Positions 50,848-59,403 are shown, counted from the stretch's first letter. The stretch: DNA of 64,000 nt from Pseudomonas sp. Root562 (GCF_001427125.1 NZ_LMGK01000025.1:523339-587338), one strand, 5' to 3'. The notes: generated by a model from the letters alone, not told the origin. Translations and numbers: made by a program.

Positions 50848-51046
50848 CCGTCGCCCCAAATGGCGATTCGGGTTTGGCGACCTGATCGATTGGAATGCAA
50901 AGGCTCTGTGCTTTAATGCAGTCGCTTTTGCATGCCCGCAAAGCTGTCTTTATGGCAGCTGTGCGCGGGAGACCTTCGGGTCTGCCGGATTCCGATCCCG
51001 GTTCGCCAACCTGCGTACAGCTGTCACCCATTCGTTTGGCGACGAT
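50848..51046 (+). promoter_or_regulatory. Conserved structured leader element, copy B
   Basis: This copy shares order, spacing and helices with copy A (3565-3759). The 5' hairpin is CGCC/GGCG (50852-50865). The 13-bp helix pairs GGCAGCTGTGCGC (50954-50966) with GCGTACAGCTGTC (51013-51025). The UUCG stem is AGACC/GGTCT (50970-50983). TCGCCAA (51003-51009) can pair with TTGGCGA at 50874-50880 or at 51036-51042. Each helix differs from copy A by paired changes that keep the pairing. It ends ~44 nt before the start codon of the 90-residue protein. The 190 bp upstream of it hold no recognisable gene. Confidence 0.7.
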
Positions 51047-51085
51047 TGAGGGACAGTCAACCTTTGCCTTGATCGGAGTTTCACT

Positions 51086-51358
51086 ATGGAAAGATACATG
51101 CCCCTCACCGGACTTGACCTGATTCCGCCCTCCCTGCTCATTGATACCGAAGCCCCGCTCGACGTCCTGCAAGCCATGGCGGATTACCGCATTCGCACAG
51201 TCACTCAGGTATTGGAGAACATCGCCTTTCGCGCCGAGATTGGTTGCGACACGGTGGTGTTGTCGGACTTTTCCAAACTGCTGGCCATTCCGTTGCGCGA
51301 TGGTTGTGATTTGATGGATGTGGTTGGGCGACGATTGCGGGCGCAAGCGGCGCAGTAA
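51086..51358 (+). CDS. Small Pseudomonas protein of unknown function behind the structured leader
   Basis: The 90-residue protein starts at the ATG after CGGAGTTTCACT. It is predicted helical (PLDVLQAMADYRIRTVTQVL, DFSKLLAIPLRDGCDLMDVV), with no signal or membrane segment. I do not recognise the family with confidence; size and helix pattern recall DUF3077-like Pseudomonas proteins. It shows no clear sequence similarity to the DUF6124 protein at 3797, yet both have the same leader at the same distance. A terminator follows the stop codon. Confidence 0.75.
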   Translation: MERYMPLTGLDLIPPSLLIDTEAPLDVLQAMADYRIRTVTQVLENIAFRAEIGCDTVVLSDFSKLLAIPLRDGCDLMDVVGRRLRAQAAQ

Positions 51359-51362
51359 ATAA

Positions 51363-51392
51363 AATCGGGCGCTCTCGGCGCCCGACTTTTCG
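51363..51392. terminator. Rho-independent terminator, bidirectional
   Basis: TCGGGCGCTCTCGGCGCCCGA forms a strong stem followed by CTTTT on the plus strand and ATTTTAT on the minus strand, between convergent genes ending at 51358 and 51421. Confidence 0.8.
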
Positions 51393-51420
51393 CAGGATCA
51401 AAATAGGGTTATTCGTCAGC

Positions 51421-51879
51421 TCACTCCAACAACGCAACCAATCGCGGTTCAATCGACCCCTTTTCCACCTCAAGCAACGCCAACGTCACCGGCAACCTGA
51501 ACCGCCGCGGCCCCGCGCTGCCTGGATTGAGGTACAGCCGTTCACTGCGCCATTCGATGAGCGGTTTATGAGAATGCCCGGTAATCACCAGCCTCGTGCC
51601 TTCATCAAGCAAGGCAGGCACATCGGCAACGTCGTGGACCAGCAAGGTCTGCCAGCCCTCGACGTCGAAACCCAGGTGATCAACGAGTTGCTCCGCCCAC
51701 GGTGCGCCCAAGTCATTGTTCCCGCGCACCACATGCAACGGCGCAATGGCTGCCAGTTGCTCAAGAATTTCCGGCTTGCCGATGTCGCCCGCGTGAATGA
51801 TCAACCCACTGCCCTGCAAAGCCATCAGAGCTTCGGGACGGAGCAGGCCGTGGGTATCGGAAATAACGCCAACTTTCAT
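51421..51879 (-). CDS. YfcE-type metallophosphoesterase
   Basis: The 152-residue protein has all calcineurin-like motifs: GVISDTHGLL (about residues 4-13), IIHAGDIGKPE, VRGNND, VHDVAD and ITGHSHKPLIEWRSERLYLN, ending in NPGSAGPRR. This is the YfcE/MJ0936 family of small phosphodiesterases. The physiological substrate is not known. ATG 51879 places the first motif at the normal position; an upstream start at 51915 is unlikely. Confidence 0.88.
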   Translation of the reverse strand: MKVGVISDTHGLLRPEALMALQGSGLIIHAGDIGKPEILEQLAAIAPLHVVRGNNDLGAPWAEQLVDHLGFDVEGWQTLLVHDVADVPALLDEGTRLVITGHSHKPLIEWRSERLYLNPGSAGPRRFRLPVTLALLEVEKGSIEPRLVALLE

Positions 51880-52321
51880 GCAAGGCTCCAAGTCAGGCTC
51901 AAGGATGATCTTCAACAGAAACGGCCAGGAGCTGCCGCTCGAGTAATTTTAAAAGTCCATCCGATAGTTCTTCATCATTTCTGATTCTGGCGGATCAACC
52001 GAGTACCCATGTGCGACTGGTTGAAGAACGCCGCCTCATAGCAGCCAATCACTGAAGAAGGTACCCTCGCACCCAAGCCCCCAAGATACTCATAATCACA
52101 CGATGAAACGTATCTTCAACCACCTGAGTGACTGGCATCGTTTTGATCCTCCGGGATGGGCAGAAAGCGGCCAAGAGGAAACCTTCGAAAGCGTCTAGAA
52201 AATTAGAGGTGATTCGCGGCAATACCGCATTCCTGTGAGGAATGCCCCCATAAAAAACACGCATTTTATTTAAAGCGTCGGATGTTCTAGCGTGTTCCAT
52301 TCTGCATATGGAGATGTCGCT
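51880..52321. other. Gene-free stretch with no supported feature
   Basis: A minus-strand reading frame at 52049-52360 gives 103 residues with no recognisable motif and overlaps the yfcF start, so I do not call it. The yfcF promoter must lie in the right part. No REP element or strong hairpin is visible. Confidence 0.5.
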
Positions 52322-52954
52322 ATGAATGACCCGAGACTGCGCCTTTACGTTGACTCTCAATTCACCAGCCCCTACGCGCTGTCATGCTTTGTGGCACTTA
52401 GAGAAAAGGGAATTGAGTTCGAAATGAGTACCTTGAACCTGGCAACACTGGAGAACCAGACCAGTGATTATGCCCGTCTTTCGTTGACTCAGAGAGTGCC
52501 CACCCTCGTGCATGGTGACTTTGCGTTGTCGGAATCATCGGCAATCACTGAGTACCTGGAAGATGTGTTCCCCCAAACATCTGTTTACCCACAGCCCCCG
52601 CAACAGCGTGCCGCGGCGAGACAAATTCAAGCGTGGCTACGCAGTGATTTGCTACCCATCCGCCAGGAGCGCTCAACGCTGGTTATATTCTATGGCCAAA
52701 AATACGGACCTTTGTCCGCATCGGCTGAATCTGCCAAGCAAAAGTTGCTTGATGTCGCTCAATCGCTGCTTACCGATAGCCCGAACTACATCTTTGGCCA
52801 ATGGTCGATCGCCGATGTTGATCTGGCATTGATGCTGAACCGATTGATTCTTAATGGGGACACCGTACCGGCTCAACTGGAGGATTACGCCCAGCGCCAA
52901 TGGCAGCGCCCGACAGTGCAAGAGTGGATCAAGCTGCAACGACCTCCAATGTAG
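52322..52954 (+). CDS. yfcF: Glutathione transferase YfcF-like
   Basis: The 210-residue protein has a thioredoxin-like N-terminal domain (FTSPYALSCFVALREKGIEF, then RVPTLVHGDFALSESSAITE, YLED) and a helical C-terminal domain (RQIQAWLRSDLLPIRQERST; GQWSIADVDLALMLNRLILN, GDTVP). Length and many segments agree closely with E. coli YfcF as I remember it, a glutathione transferase/peroxidase linked to oxidative stress resistance. It is monocistronic. Confidence 0.85.
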   Translation: MNDPRLRLYVDSQFTSPYALSCFVALREKGIEFEMSTLNLATLENQTSDYARLSLTQRVPTLVHGDFALSESSAITEYLEDVFPQTSVYPQPPQQRAAARQIQAWLRSDLLPIRQERSTLVIFYGQKYGPLSASAESAKQKLLDVAQSLLTDSPNYIFGQWSIADVDLALMLNRLILNGDTVPAQLEDYAQRQWQRPTVQEWIKLQRPPM

Positions 52955-53082
52955 CCGCACGCAAATTGCTGATAATGGCCGAATTCTGCCGCTGCTGAGC
53001 AGCAGTTATGGGGCGAAAGCAGCCTCTTGAAACCGAGCGCGACGTACAAGTCACGCCCGGACACGTCAGGTCCCCTTCGCGA

Positions 53083-53360
53083 TTAAGCGCCTATTAGCAC
53101 ACCAGAGTCGCCTGCCCGCCAGACGTTGTCGACCGTCACCCGCTGGATGCCCTATCCCGCGCCGAGCCTGACCAACTCAACGGCGTAGCGGTATTCATGA
53201 GGCAATGGCGTGCCGGGTCGTTCTTCAGCACAGGCTGCGCCTTCATAACCGCATCCAGGTGTGCCCTGTCACCCTCGAAGGTCACTCGGGGATTGCTGAC
53301 AGAATGAGTGGTATCGACGTGCCCAAGGCACCGAACAACGCCGCAACGATGGAGATTTAG
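53083..53360 (-). pseudogene. NTF2/SnoaL-like pseudogene, C-terminal part with frameshifts
   Basis: Read on the minus strand, three frames together give an ordinary SnoaL-like C-terminal half: DTTHSVSNPRVTFEGDRAHL then DAVMKAQPVLKNDPARH, then HEYRYAVELVRLGAG after one shift, then IQRVTVDNVWRAGDSGVLIG and a stop after another. The N-terminal half is missing, because the SDR gene stops at 53370. It looks like the broken end of an operon partner of the SDR gene. The 128 bp between yfcF and this remnant contain nothing I recognise. Confidence 0.6.
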
Positions 53361-53369
53361 CCAGGCAAG

Positions 53370-54119
53370 TCAGTACCCCACACCACGAACACCGCCCGAA
53401 GCACGGATGGATTCGCCCGTCACCCAACGCGAATCTTCAGATGCCAGAAACACGGCCAATGGTGCGATGTCCTCAGGTTCCCCAAAGCGTCCCAACGGTG
53501 TTCCAGCCAACAGCTTTTCTCCGAACTCTCCTGCAAAGTTGCCATCGGTAGCCGGGGTGTTCGTATGGCCTGGCAGAATCGAGTTGACCCTGATACCGCG
53601 TGCGCCCAACTCCCTGGCCAGTGCGAAGGTCAAGGTATCGATTGCACCTTTAGTAGCCGAGTAGACGCTCGATGCCAGATAGGGGTCGGTACTGAGGATC
53701 GAGCTGATATTGATGATGCTACCGTTCGACCCCAGCAGTTTGACGGCCTCACGCACTGCCAGCAGATAGCCCAGCACATTCAGGTTGAATTGCTTATGGA
53801 AGGCATCTTCGGTCAGGTCATCGATCATCTCGAACACAGCCACACCGGCATTGTTGACCAGGATATCCAGAGTGCCGTAGTTCTCACGGACCGTTTCAAA
53901 CAGGCGCACCACATCGGTCGCCTGACTCATGTCTGCCTGCACGGCTAGCGCTGCTCCGCCATTAGCCTCAATCCCGGCAACCACAGCATCGGCATCCGCC
54001 TGGCTGGTGGCGTAATTGATGATGACCGTTGCGCCCTGCGCCGCCAAAGCCTTGGCAATCCCGGCGCCGATGCCCTTGGATGCGCCGGTGACAACCGCTA
54101 TTTTTCCTTCGAGTTTCAT
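53370..54119 (-). CDS. SDR family NAD(P)-dependent oxidoreductase
   Basis: The 249-residue protein has TGASKGIGAGIAKALAAQGA (about residues 12-31), NNAGVAVFEMI, a catalytic Ser in NISSILS, YSATK with Tyr and Lys, and RASGGVRGVGY at the C-terminus. It is a standard FabG-like dehydrogenase. It is divergent from the AraC-type regulator at 54312. A broken NTF2-like gene follows on the same strand. Confidence 0.9.
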   Translation of the reverse strand: MKLEGKIAVVTGASKGIGAGIAKALAAQGATVIINYATSQADADAVVAGIEANGGAALAVQADMSQATDVVRLFETVRENYGTLDILVNNAGVAVFEMIDDLTEDAFHKQFNLNVLGYLLAVREAVKLLGSNGSIINISSILSTDPYLASSVYSATKGAIDTLTFALARELGARGIRVNSILPGHTNTPATDGNFAGEFGEKLLAGTPLGRFGEPEDIAPLAVFLASEDSRWVTGESIRASGGVRGVGY

Positions 54120-54311
54120 GACTTGCCCTTTTGAAGTTACGTGACAGGTGGCTGCGTCGCGCTTGGGTCATGAAAGACTGCAAGGCAACGCGCCGCTTGC
54201 CATCAGTATTCAGGCAGCGAGGACGCCGACGTTTGCCGGTTAATCGCACATGCTTGCCTATCCTTCTCACTGGGCTTGCCATGGCCCGGGATATGGCTCA
54301 CGGTGGACAGC

Positions 54312-55190
54312 ATGGAACAATCAATGGCAGAACTGCGCTGCATCGTGATGCGTGCGCAAGACAAGTGGACCGAGACCGGGTTACCCCGCGTGGCGATGGT
54401 GCGTGCCGAGGCCTGTGCGAGTCAGGTCTATCAACCGATGCTGCACCTGGTTCTGCAGGGCACTAAGACCTTGTCGATTGGGGAAAAAGTTTCCAGGTAT
54501 TCTGCAGGCCGGTATTTTCTGGTGCCTTTGGACGTGCCCGCCACAGGACAGGTTCACGCAGACACAGTTGAGCAGCCCTATCTGGCGGTCAGCCTGACGC
54601 TGGATCCGGATGTGATCGCCACGCTTTTGATGGACGAAGGCAAAACGCCAAGGCCATTGCAGGATGCCTGTTTTGAAGGCGTTCTCGCGCCTGCGCAAAT
54701 GATCGATGCGTGGCTGCGCATGATGCGGCTCATGGATCACCCTCACGAAGCGGCGATCCTGGCGCCGATGATCGAACGGGAGATTCTGTTCCGCGCCTTG
54801 CAGGGACCGTTGGGTGGCATTCTGCGTGACGTCGCGCGGCCGGATGGGCGGTTGACGCAGATCCGCCGCGTCACCCAGTGGATTCGAGACCACTACACCG
54901 AGCCGTTTCGGGTAGAGCCGCTGGCACGCATGGCGGACATGAGCGTTGCCGCCTTCTACCGGCACTTCAAATCAGTAACGGCCATGACACCGATCCAGTA
55001 TCAGAAACGCCTGCGCTTGCTCCGGGCGCGGTGGTTGCTGCTGTTCGACACGCTGGACGCGACATCAATCGCCTATGCCGTTGGATATGAAAGCGCTTCG
55101 CAATTCAACCGTGAATATGCAAGATTGTTTGGCCTGCCTCCTGCGCGGGATGCGGCGAGATTCAAGTCTCCCCTCCCCGCCGCAGGCTGA
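54312..55190 (+). CDS. AraC family transcriptional regulator 1 of the SDR modules
   Basis: The 292-residue protein has an AraC-type N-terminal sensing domain (TGLPRVAMVRAEACASQVYQ, then LVLQGTKTLSIGEKVSRYSA) and a C-terminal AraC HTH domain (VEPLARMADMSVAAFYRHFK, SVTAMTPIQYQKRLRLLRAR, ATSIAYAVGYESASQFNREY). ATG 54312 is chosen to match its paralogue at 57470; 54276 would add 12 residues. It is divergent from the SDR gene at 53370-54119, its likely target. Confidence 0.88.
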   Translation: MEQSMAELRCIVMRAQDKWTETGLPRVAMVRAEACASQVYQPMLHLVLQGTKTLSIGEKVSRYSAGRYFLVPLDVPATGQVHADTVEQPYLAVSLTLDPDVIATLLMDEGKTPRPLQDACFEGVLAPAQMIDAWLRMMRLMDHPHEAAILAPMIEREILFRALQGPLGGILRDVARPDGRLTQIRRVTQWIRDHYTEPFRVEPLARMADMSVAAFYRHFKSVTAMTPIQYQKRLRLLRARWLLLFDTLDATSIAYAVGYESASQFNREYARLFGLPPARDAARFKSPLPAAG

Positions 55191-55210
55191 TGGCACTCGG
55201 GTGAGTCGCC

Positions 55211-56188
55211 TCAAAAATCCGAGATCGACGTCCCTTCGATACTCTCGGCAAACCCGCTACCAAAGACGTTGGCGGGGGTAGCGAATCCCGACAGACGTTC
55301 ACCTTCCAATACCCGCCGCGCCGCTTCCACTGCGGCCAGTGGCGTGTAGGAATAGCCGTTCACGGTTTCGATTACAGAGCGGGCGATTACGCCGTCAACG
55401 CCAATGACCTCAACCACTGCTCGGGCGCGATACGCCTCCCTTTCCTCGGGCGTCGGGCCATCGGGCAGTTGCGACAGATCGCCTTCTGGAAACGCGTCGC
55501 CTGAAATGTGCACGAACATCGCGATGTTCGGGACGCCTGTCGAGTGCCAACCTGTCACCAGATCACCAAACGACAGAGGCGCACACAGGACCGGGCCATC
55601 ACCGAAATCGAAGTGACGCGGCGTTGCATCAGGTGTCGCGACCAGTTCTCCGTCGACCCTCGCCATTATCCCCGCCCCCATGATTTCGCTGACGCTCAGG
55701 GCCGAGCCACGGGACATCGAACCTGGGACCTGAAGCGCGATGCTCAGCGCAAAGGGCTGTTCGACACGCCTGGCGACATGCACCGCCAGTGAGTCGGTCG
55801 GTACGACGTCCCACCCCACACCCGGCAAGAGCATGACGTGATGCGAAACGGCATCTGCGCCCAGACGCTCGGCCAGCCGATAGACGTTGATCTCCGCCGT
55901 GATGTCCAGATAGTCGACCCCGGCCTTGATGCAGGCGCGCATCAACGCCTCTGCGGTGTGCGCAAAGGGTCCGGCGAAATTGAGCAGGACAGAGATACCA
56001 GACAGCGAGCCCGCCGCGTCCGCGTCGGCATCGAACACCCGAAACGGCACATCCAGTTGCGTTGCGAGGGCCGCAAGACGCAGGTGATTACGCCCGGCAA
56101 TTTCGAAGCGCAGGCCCAGCGCCTTCGCCCGTTCAGCGGCCATGCGACCGGTATAGCCGGTGGCGCCGTATATCAGCAGTGTGCTCAT
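55211..56188 (-). CDS. Saccharopine dehydrogenase-like NAD(P)-binding protein
   Basis: The 325-residue protein starts MSTLLIYGATGYTGRMAAER, a Rossmann motif typical of trans-acting enoyl reductases and saccharopine-dehydrogenase-like proteins. VLLNFAGPFAHTAEALMRAC, then GVDYLDITAEINVY and HVMLLPGVGWDVVPTDSLAV are further family segments. It is likely an oxidoreductase or reductase partner. Its start overlaps the VOC gene stop (ATGA), so the SDR, VOC and this gene form one operon. Confidence 0.85.
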   Translation of the reverse strand: MSTLLIYGATGYTGRMAAERAKALGLRFEIAGRNHLRLAALATQLDVPFRVFDADADAAGSLSGISVLLNFAGPFAHTAEALMRACIKAGVDYLDITAEINVYRLAERLGADAVSHHVMLLPGVGWDVVPTDSLAVHVARRVEQPFALSIALQVPGSMSRGSALSVSEIMGAGIMARVDGELVATPDATPRHFDFGDGPVLCAPLSFGDLVTGWHSTGVPNIAMFVHISGDAFPEGDLSQLPDGPTPEEREAYRARAVVEVIGVDGVIARSVIETVNGYSYTPLAAVEAARRVLEGERLSGFATPANVFGSGFAESIEGTSISDF

Positions 56189-56586
56189 TGGACGTGCTGC
56201 CATTTTTTATAAACGAATTCGAGGCTGTATCCGTCCGGGTCCAGCACGTTGGCGGCGTAGTAATCCGGGTCGTAGTGCAGACGTGCGCCTGGCGCGCCGT
56301 TGTCGACAGCGCCCTCTTTCATGGCTGCGGCGTAGGCGGCGTCCACCGCAGCCTTACTTTTGGCGACGAACCCCACATGGGCGGCACGGCCTTCAACGAT
56401 CCCTTCGCGTAGCCAGAAAAACACCCGGCCATTTGCGCCGAAGCCTTTGAGGTCGGGATGCCCCGGCGGGCCATCCTTGCCGTCGTAGTCCAGTCGCGCA
56501 GTGATGTCCAACGGGGTCAACGCCGCTTCGTAGAAACGGATGGAACGGGTGATGTCGCTTACCGACAAAAAGACATGATCCAGCAT
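56185..56586 (-). CDS. VOC family protein (glyoxalase/dioxygenase-like)
   Basis: The 133-residue protein has two beta-alpha-beta-beta-beta modules: MLDHVFLSVSDITRSIRFYE with FYEAAL, then AHVGFVAKSKAAVDAAYAAA and YAANVLDPDGYSLEFVYK with the metal Glu. It resembles the glyoxalase-like proteins of the YdeO/LyxA type. The reaction is unknown. It starts 10 bp after the SDR gene's stop and overlaps the saccharopine dehydrogenase-like gene. Confidence 0.87.
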   Translation of the reverse strand: MLDHVFLSVSDITRSIRFYEAALTPLDITARLDYDGKDGPPGHPDLKGFGANGRVFFWLREGIVEGRAAHVGFVAKSKAAVDAAYAAAMKEGAVDNGAPGARLHYDPDYYAANVLDPDGYSLEFVYKKWQHVQ

Positions 56587-56596
56587 GGAGTAATCC

Positions 56597-57340
56597 TCAG
56601 ATGTTGTAGCCGCCAGCGACCTCGATGGTCTGGGCATTGATCCAGCCGCCGTCCTGCGACAGCAACGTGGCAATCACTCGCGCAACGTCCTCCGCTTCGC
56701 CTACTCTGCCCAGCGCAGTCTGCGCCGCCAGCAAAGCCTCGAATTCTTTGTTCAGGCCGCCGCCAAGTTCGGTACGGATCGCGCCGGGTGACACGGCGTT
56801 GGCCCGAATCCGTCGTTCGCCAAACTCCTTGGCCATGTAACGCGTGAGCACTTCGAGCCCGCCCTTGAACGCTGCGTAAGGCGCGACACCCGCCGTGGCG
56901 ACGCGAGTGGTCGCGCTGGTAAGGTTGACGATACTCGCACCGTCCGCCAGCAACGGCAGCAAGGTCTGTGTGAGGAAGAACGGGCCTTTGAGATGAACGT
57001 TGAACAAGCCATCAAACTGCGCTTCGCTGACGGTGGCCAAAGGGTTGAACAGACCATATCCGGCATTGTTGACCAAGCCACTGAGGGTGGTGAGGCCCCA
57101 GGTCTCGCGCAAGGCAAGTGTCACTGACTCGCGAAACTCGGAGAAGCTTGCGACATCAGACACATCGAGCTTGAGCGCAACCGCCTTGCCTCCCGCATGC
57201 TCGATGCCCTCCACGACGCGAGCCGCCTCCTCTGGATGACGGTTGTAGGTCAGGATGACGCCCATGCCCCGCCGAGCAATATGCTCGGCGGCACAGGCAC
57301 CAATGCCGCGACTCCCGCCCGTAGTGACGATGACGCTCAT
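56597..57340 (-). CDS. SDR family NAD(P)-dependent oxidoreductase
   Basis: The 247-residue protein starts MSVIVTTGGSRGIGACAAEH with the glycine motif, has NNAGYGLFNPLATV, a catalytic Ser in LTSATT and YAAFK carrying Tyr and Lys, and ends INAQTIEVAGGYNI. ATG 57340 gives the usual N-terminus; an in-frame start at 57403 would run into the regulator's promoter. It is the first gene of a three-gene operon and is divergent from the AraC regulator at 57470. Confidence 0.9.
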   Translation of the reverse strand: MSVIVTTGGSRGIGACAAEHIARRGMGVILTYNRHPEEAARVVEGIEHAGGKAVALKLDVSDVASFSEFRESVTLALRETWGLTTLSGLVNNAGYGLFNPLATVSEAQFDGLFNVHLKGPFFLTQTLLPLLADGASIVNLTSATTRVATAGVAPYAAFKGGLEVLTRYMAKEFGERRIRANAVSPGAIRTELGGGLNKEFEALLAAQTALGRVGEAEDVARVIATLLSQDGGWINAQTIEVAGGYNI

Positions 57341-57469
57341 GTGCTGTTCCTCAGTGCTTGGAATGAGGACCCAGCGTACTGATCTCCCCAGTGCAGAACG
57401 CACCCGTTCCTGCTCGAAACCTGCCTGTTTCTGCTTTTTACTTGCAGCGCATCAGCTTCTGCCCTCAGC

Positions 57470-58375
57470 ATGGCCGGCATGGACAATCAACTGAACGAAC
57501 TCAGGTCTCTCGCGGCCAAGGCTGAAAACCGGCGCACCGAAACCGGTATTCCCCGCGTGGCCATGGTCAAGGGCAAGATTCCCGAGCACATGCTCGCGGC
57601 GGTCTATGACCCGATGATCAACGTGATTCTGCAAGGCAGCAAATGCATGACCGTGGGCGACCGCACGCTGCGATATGACCCCGCGACTTACTTCGTGATG
57701 TCCATCAACCTGCCCGCCGTCGGCTCGGTGCACCCCGCCGAAACCGGGGAGCCGTATCTTGCCGTCAGCCTGACGCTCGATCCGACGGTGTTATCCAACC
57801 TGTTCGCCGACCTGCCCAAACCTGCCAATCGAGTCGACGCCTACTCAGGGTTTTCGGTCGCATCGATGACCACTGAACTCATGGACGCCTGGGTTCGAAT
57901 GTTGAGACTCATGGGTGACGCCGATGCCATCGCCGCGCTGGCCCCGGTTTACGAGCGGGAAATCATTTTCCGTGTGCTCCAGGGCCCCCTTGGCTGGATG
58001 CTGCGAGAGATCGCAGCGCCCGACAGCGCGATGGCCCGTGTGAACCTTGCGGTGCAGTGGATCCGCCAGGACTTCGCCCAGCCCATAGGGGTCGAGCGCC
58101 TGGCCGAGCGAGCGTCGATGAGCGTCTCGGCGTTTCACCGCCACTTCAAGGCCGTGACCAACCTGAGCCCGTTGCAGTACCAAAAGCGCGTGCGCCTGCT
58201 CCAGGCCAGAACACTGATGGTGGCGAATGCGAAGAGTGTCATGGCTGCTGCTTTCGAAGTTGGTTATGAAAGCGCGACGCAGTTCAGCCGGGATTATGCA
58301 AAGGTGTTTGGGCTTCCCCCCTCGCAGGATGCGAGCAGAATCCATGGGCAAGCGAGAGTGATAGCAGGTAATTGA
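57470..58375 (+). CDS. AraC family transcriptional regulator 2 of the SDR modules
   Basis: The 301-residue protein is a clear paralogue of the regulator at 54312: TGIPRVAMVKGKIPEHMLAA with VILQGSKCMTVGDRTLRYDP in the sensing domain, and VERLAERASMSVSAFHRHFK, AVTNLSPLQYQKRVRLLQAR, AAFEVGYESATQFSRDYAKV in the DNA-binding domain. It probably controls the divergent SDR/VOC/saccharopine-dehydrogenase-like operon. ATG 57479 is an alternative start. Confidence 0.88.
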   Translation: MAGMDNQLNELRSLAAKAENRRTETGIPRVAMVKGKIPEHMLAAVYDPMINVILQGSKCMTVGDRTLRYDPATYFVMSINLPAVGSVHPAETGEPYLAVSLTLDPTVLSNLFADLPKPANRVDAYSGFSVASMTTELMDAWVRMLRLMGDADAIAALAPVYEREIIFRVLQGPLGWMLREIAAPDSAMARVNLAVQWIRQDFAQPIGVERLAERASMSVSAFHRHFKAVTNLSPLQYQKRVRLLQARTLMVANAKSVMAAAFEVGYESATQFSRDYAKVFGLPPSQDASRIHGQARVIAGN

Positions 58376-58487
58376 GCGGCATACCGCAGGTAGCCGTGAC
58401 TGGCAACTATCGGCCAAAAAGCGGACGTTCGACTGATCAGATCAAGGTGGTTAAGCTGGTGTCTTTTCCAGCGACAGGGACGAACGC

Positions 58488-58889
58488 ATGACAGTGGCCT
58501 ATCAGGGAAGCTGCCTTTGCACAGCAATCAGTTATGAGCTACTGACTACGCCAAAAGCAGTGAGCCATTGTCACTGTAATCAATGCCGCAAAGGTCACGG
58601 TGCAGCATTCGCTTCGTATGGTAGCGTGCCCCGTAGCGCACTACGGATACTCAACGGCGCTGGCCACATCACTAAGTATTCTTCATCAGAATCGGTGCTA
58701 CGCGAGTTCTGCGCGCAATGTGGTTCAACTTTGTTTTGGTCACGCTCTCAAGGCGAATCTTCCGATTGGGTTTCGATAGCACTGGGCACACTCGACACCC
58801 CCTTCACGCCTCAGAAGCAAAAACACGTTCATGTCGTCTCTAGAGTTCACTGGTATACACCCTCCAACTCATCGCCTCAGATGGATTGA
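58488..58889 (+). CDS. GFA family protein (formaldehyde-activating enzyme-like)
   Basis: The 133-residue protein shows GSCLCTAISYELLTTPKAVS, CHCNQCRKGHGAAFASYGSV and FCAQCGSTLFWSRS. Seven Cys residues in these places make up the two zinc sites of the GFA fold. Members bind zinc and may handle glutathione adducts, though most have no proven reaction. It is monocistronic; no partner gene is evident. Confidence 0.88.
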   Translation: MTVAYQGSCLCTAISYELLTTPKAVSHCHCNQCRKGHGAAFASYGSVPRSALRILNGAGHITKYSSSESVLREFCAQCGSTLFWSRSQGESSDWVSIALGTLDTPFTPQKQKHVHVVSRVHWYTPSNSSPQMD

Positions 58890-59004
58890 CCGCAATAGGT
58901 CGATTTCGATTGGACTCAGCGCATATGCCACGCCAATCGCCTGCCCCCAACTTTTCGTTCGCGCTGAACCCTGGCTCAACTGTGCGCAACAACAAAGTGC
59001 CCTT

Positions 59005-59403
59005 TCATTCCTTGGCAATCTCCGGTGCCAGCAACCACTCAGCACTGTCGTTCCAGACGTCCATATGGGTGATTTTGCCATCGCGCACTTCGAAGCGGTC
59101 CAGATAACGATTGCCCGAAAAGCGGCGGCCATCCGGCCATTCGCCAAACAGTGTGCCATTGGAATACACCACGGTATGGTCGCCCCGGTCCATCCAGTCG
59201 AAGTTTCCCATGGCTTTCTTGACCCAGGCGTAGCGTGAGCCATTGAACGCCGTGATCGCCAGCGGATCGGGCATGGCCCGGCCGCCGGTGAAGGTGATCT
59301 TTACATCGGCACTCATGAACGTCGCCGCCCGGACGGGATCCGGGGCCATGGAAGCCTCGAGAAAATTGCTAACAATCTGTACATCCTTATTCATTTCAGA
59401 CAT
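59005..59403 (-). CDS. NTF2/SnoaL-like protein
   Basis: The 132-residue protein has the cone-shaped NTF2 fold: VQIVSNFLEASMAPDPVRAA, then FMSADVKITFTGGRAMPDPL, then GDHTVVYSNGTLFGEWPDGR, FSGNRYLDRFEVRDGKITHM, DVWNDSAEWLL. These small proteins bind or isomerise small ligands. It lies between the GFA gene and the ABC operon promoter. It is not closely similar to the broken copy at 53083-53360. Confidence 0.85.
   Translation of the reverse strand: MSEMNKDVQIVSNFLEASMAPDPVRAATFMSADVKITFTGGRAMPDPLAITAFNGSRYAWVKKAMGNFDWMDRGDHTVVYSNGTLFGEWPDGRRFSGNRYLDRFEVRDGKITHMDVWNDSAEWLLAPEIAKE

Noticed and set aside
52049..52360. A 103-residue minus-strand reading frame upstream of yfcF
   Set aside because: It has no motif, no clear ribosome site and overlaps the yfcF start. 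Kept only as a note on a gene-free region.
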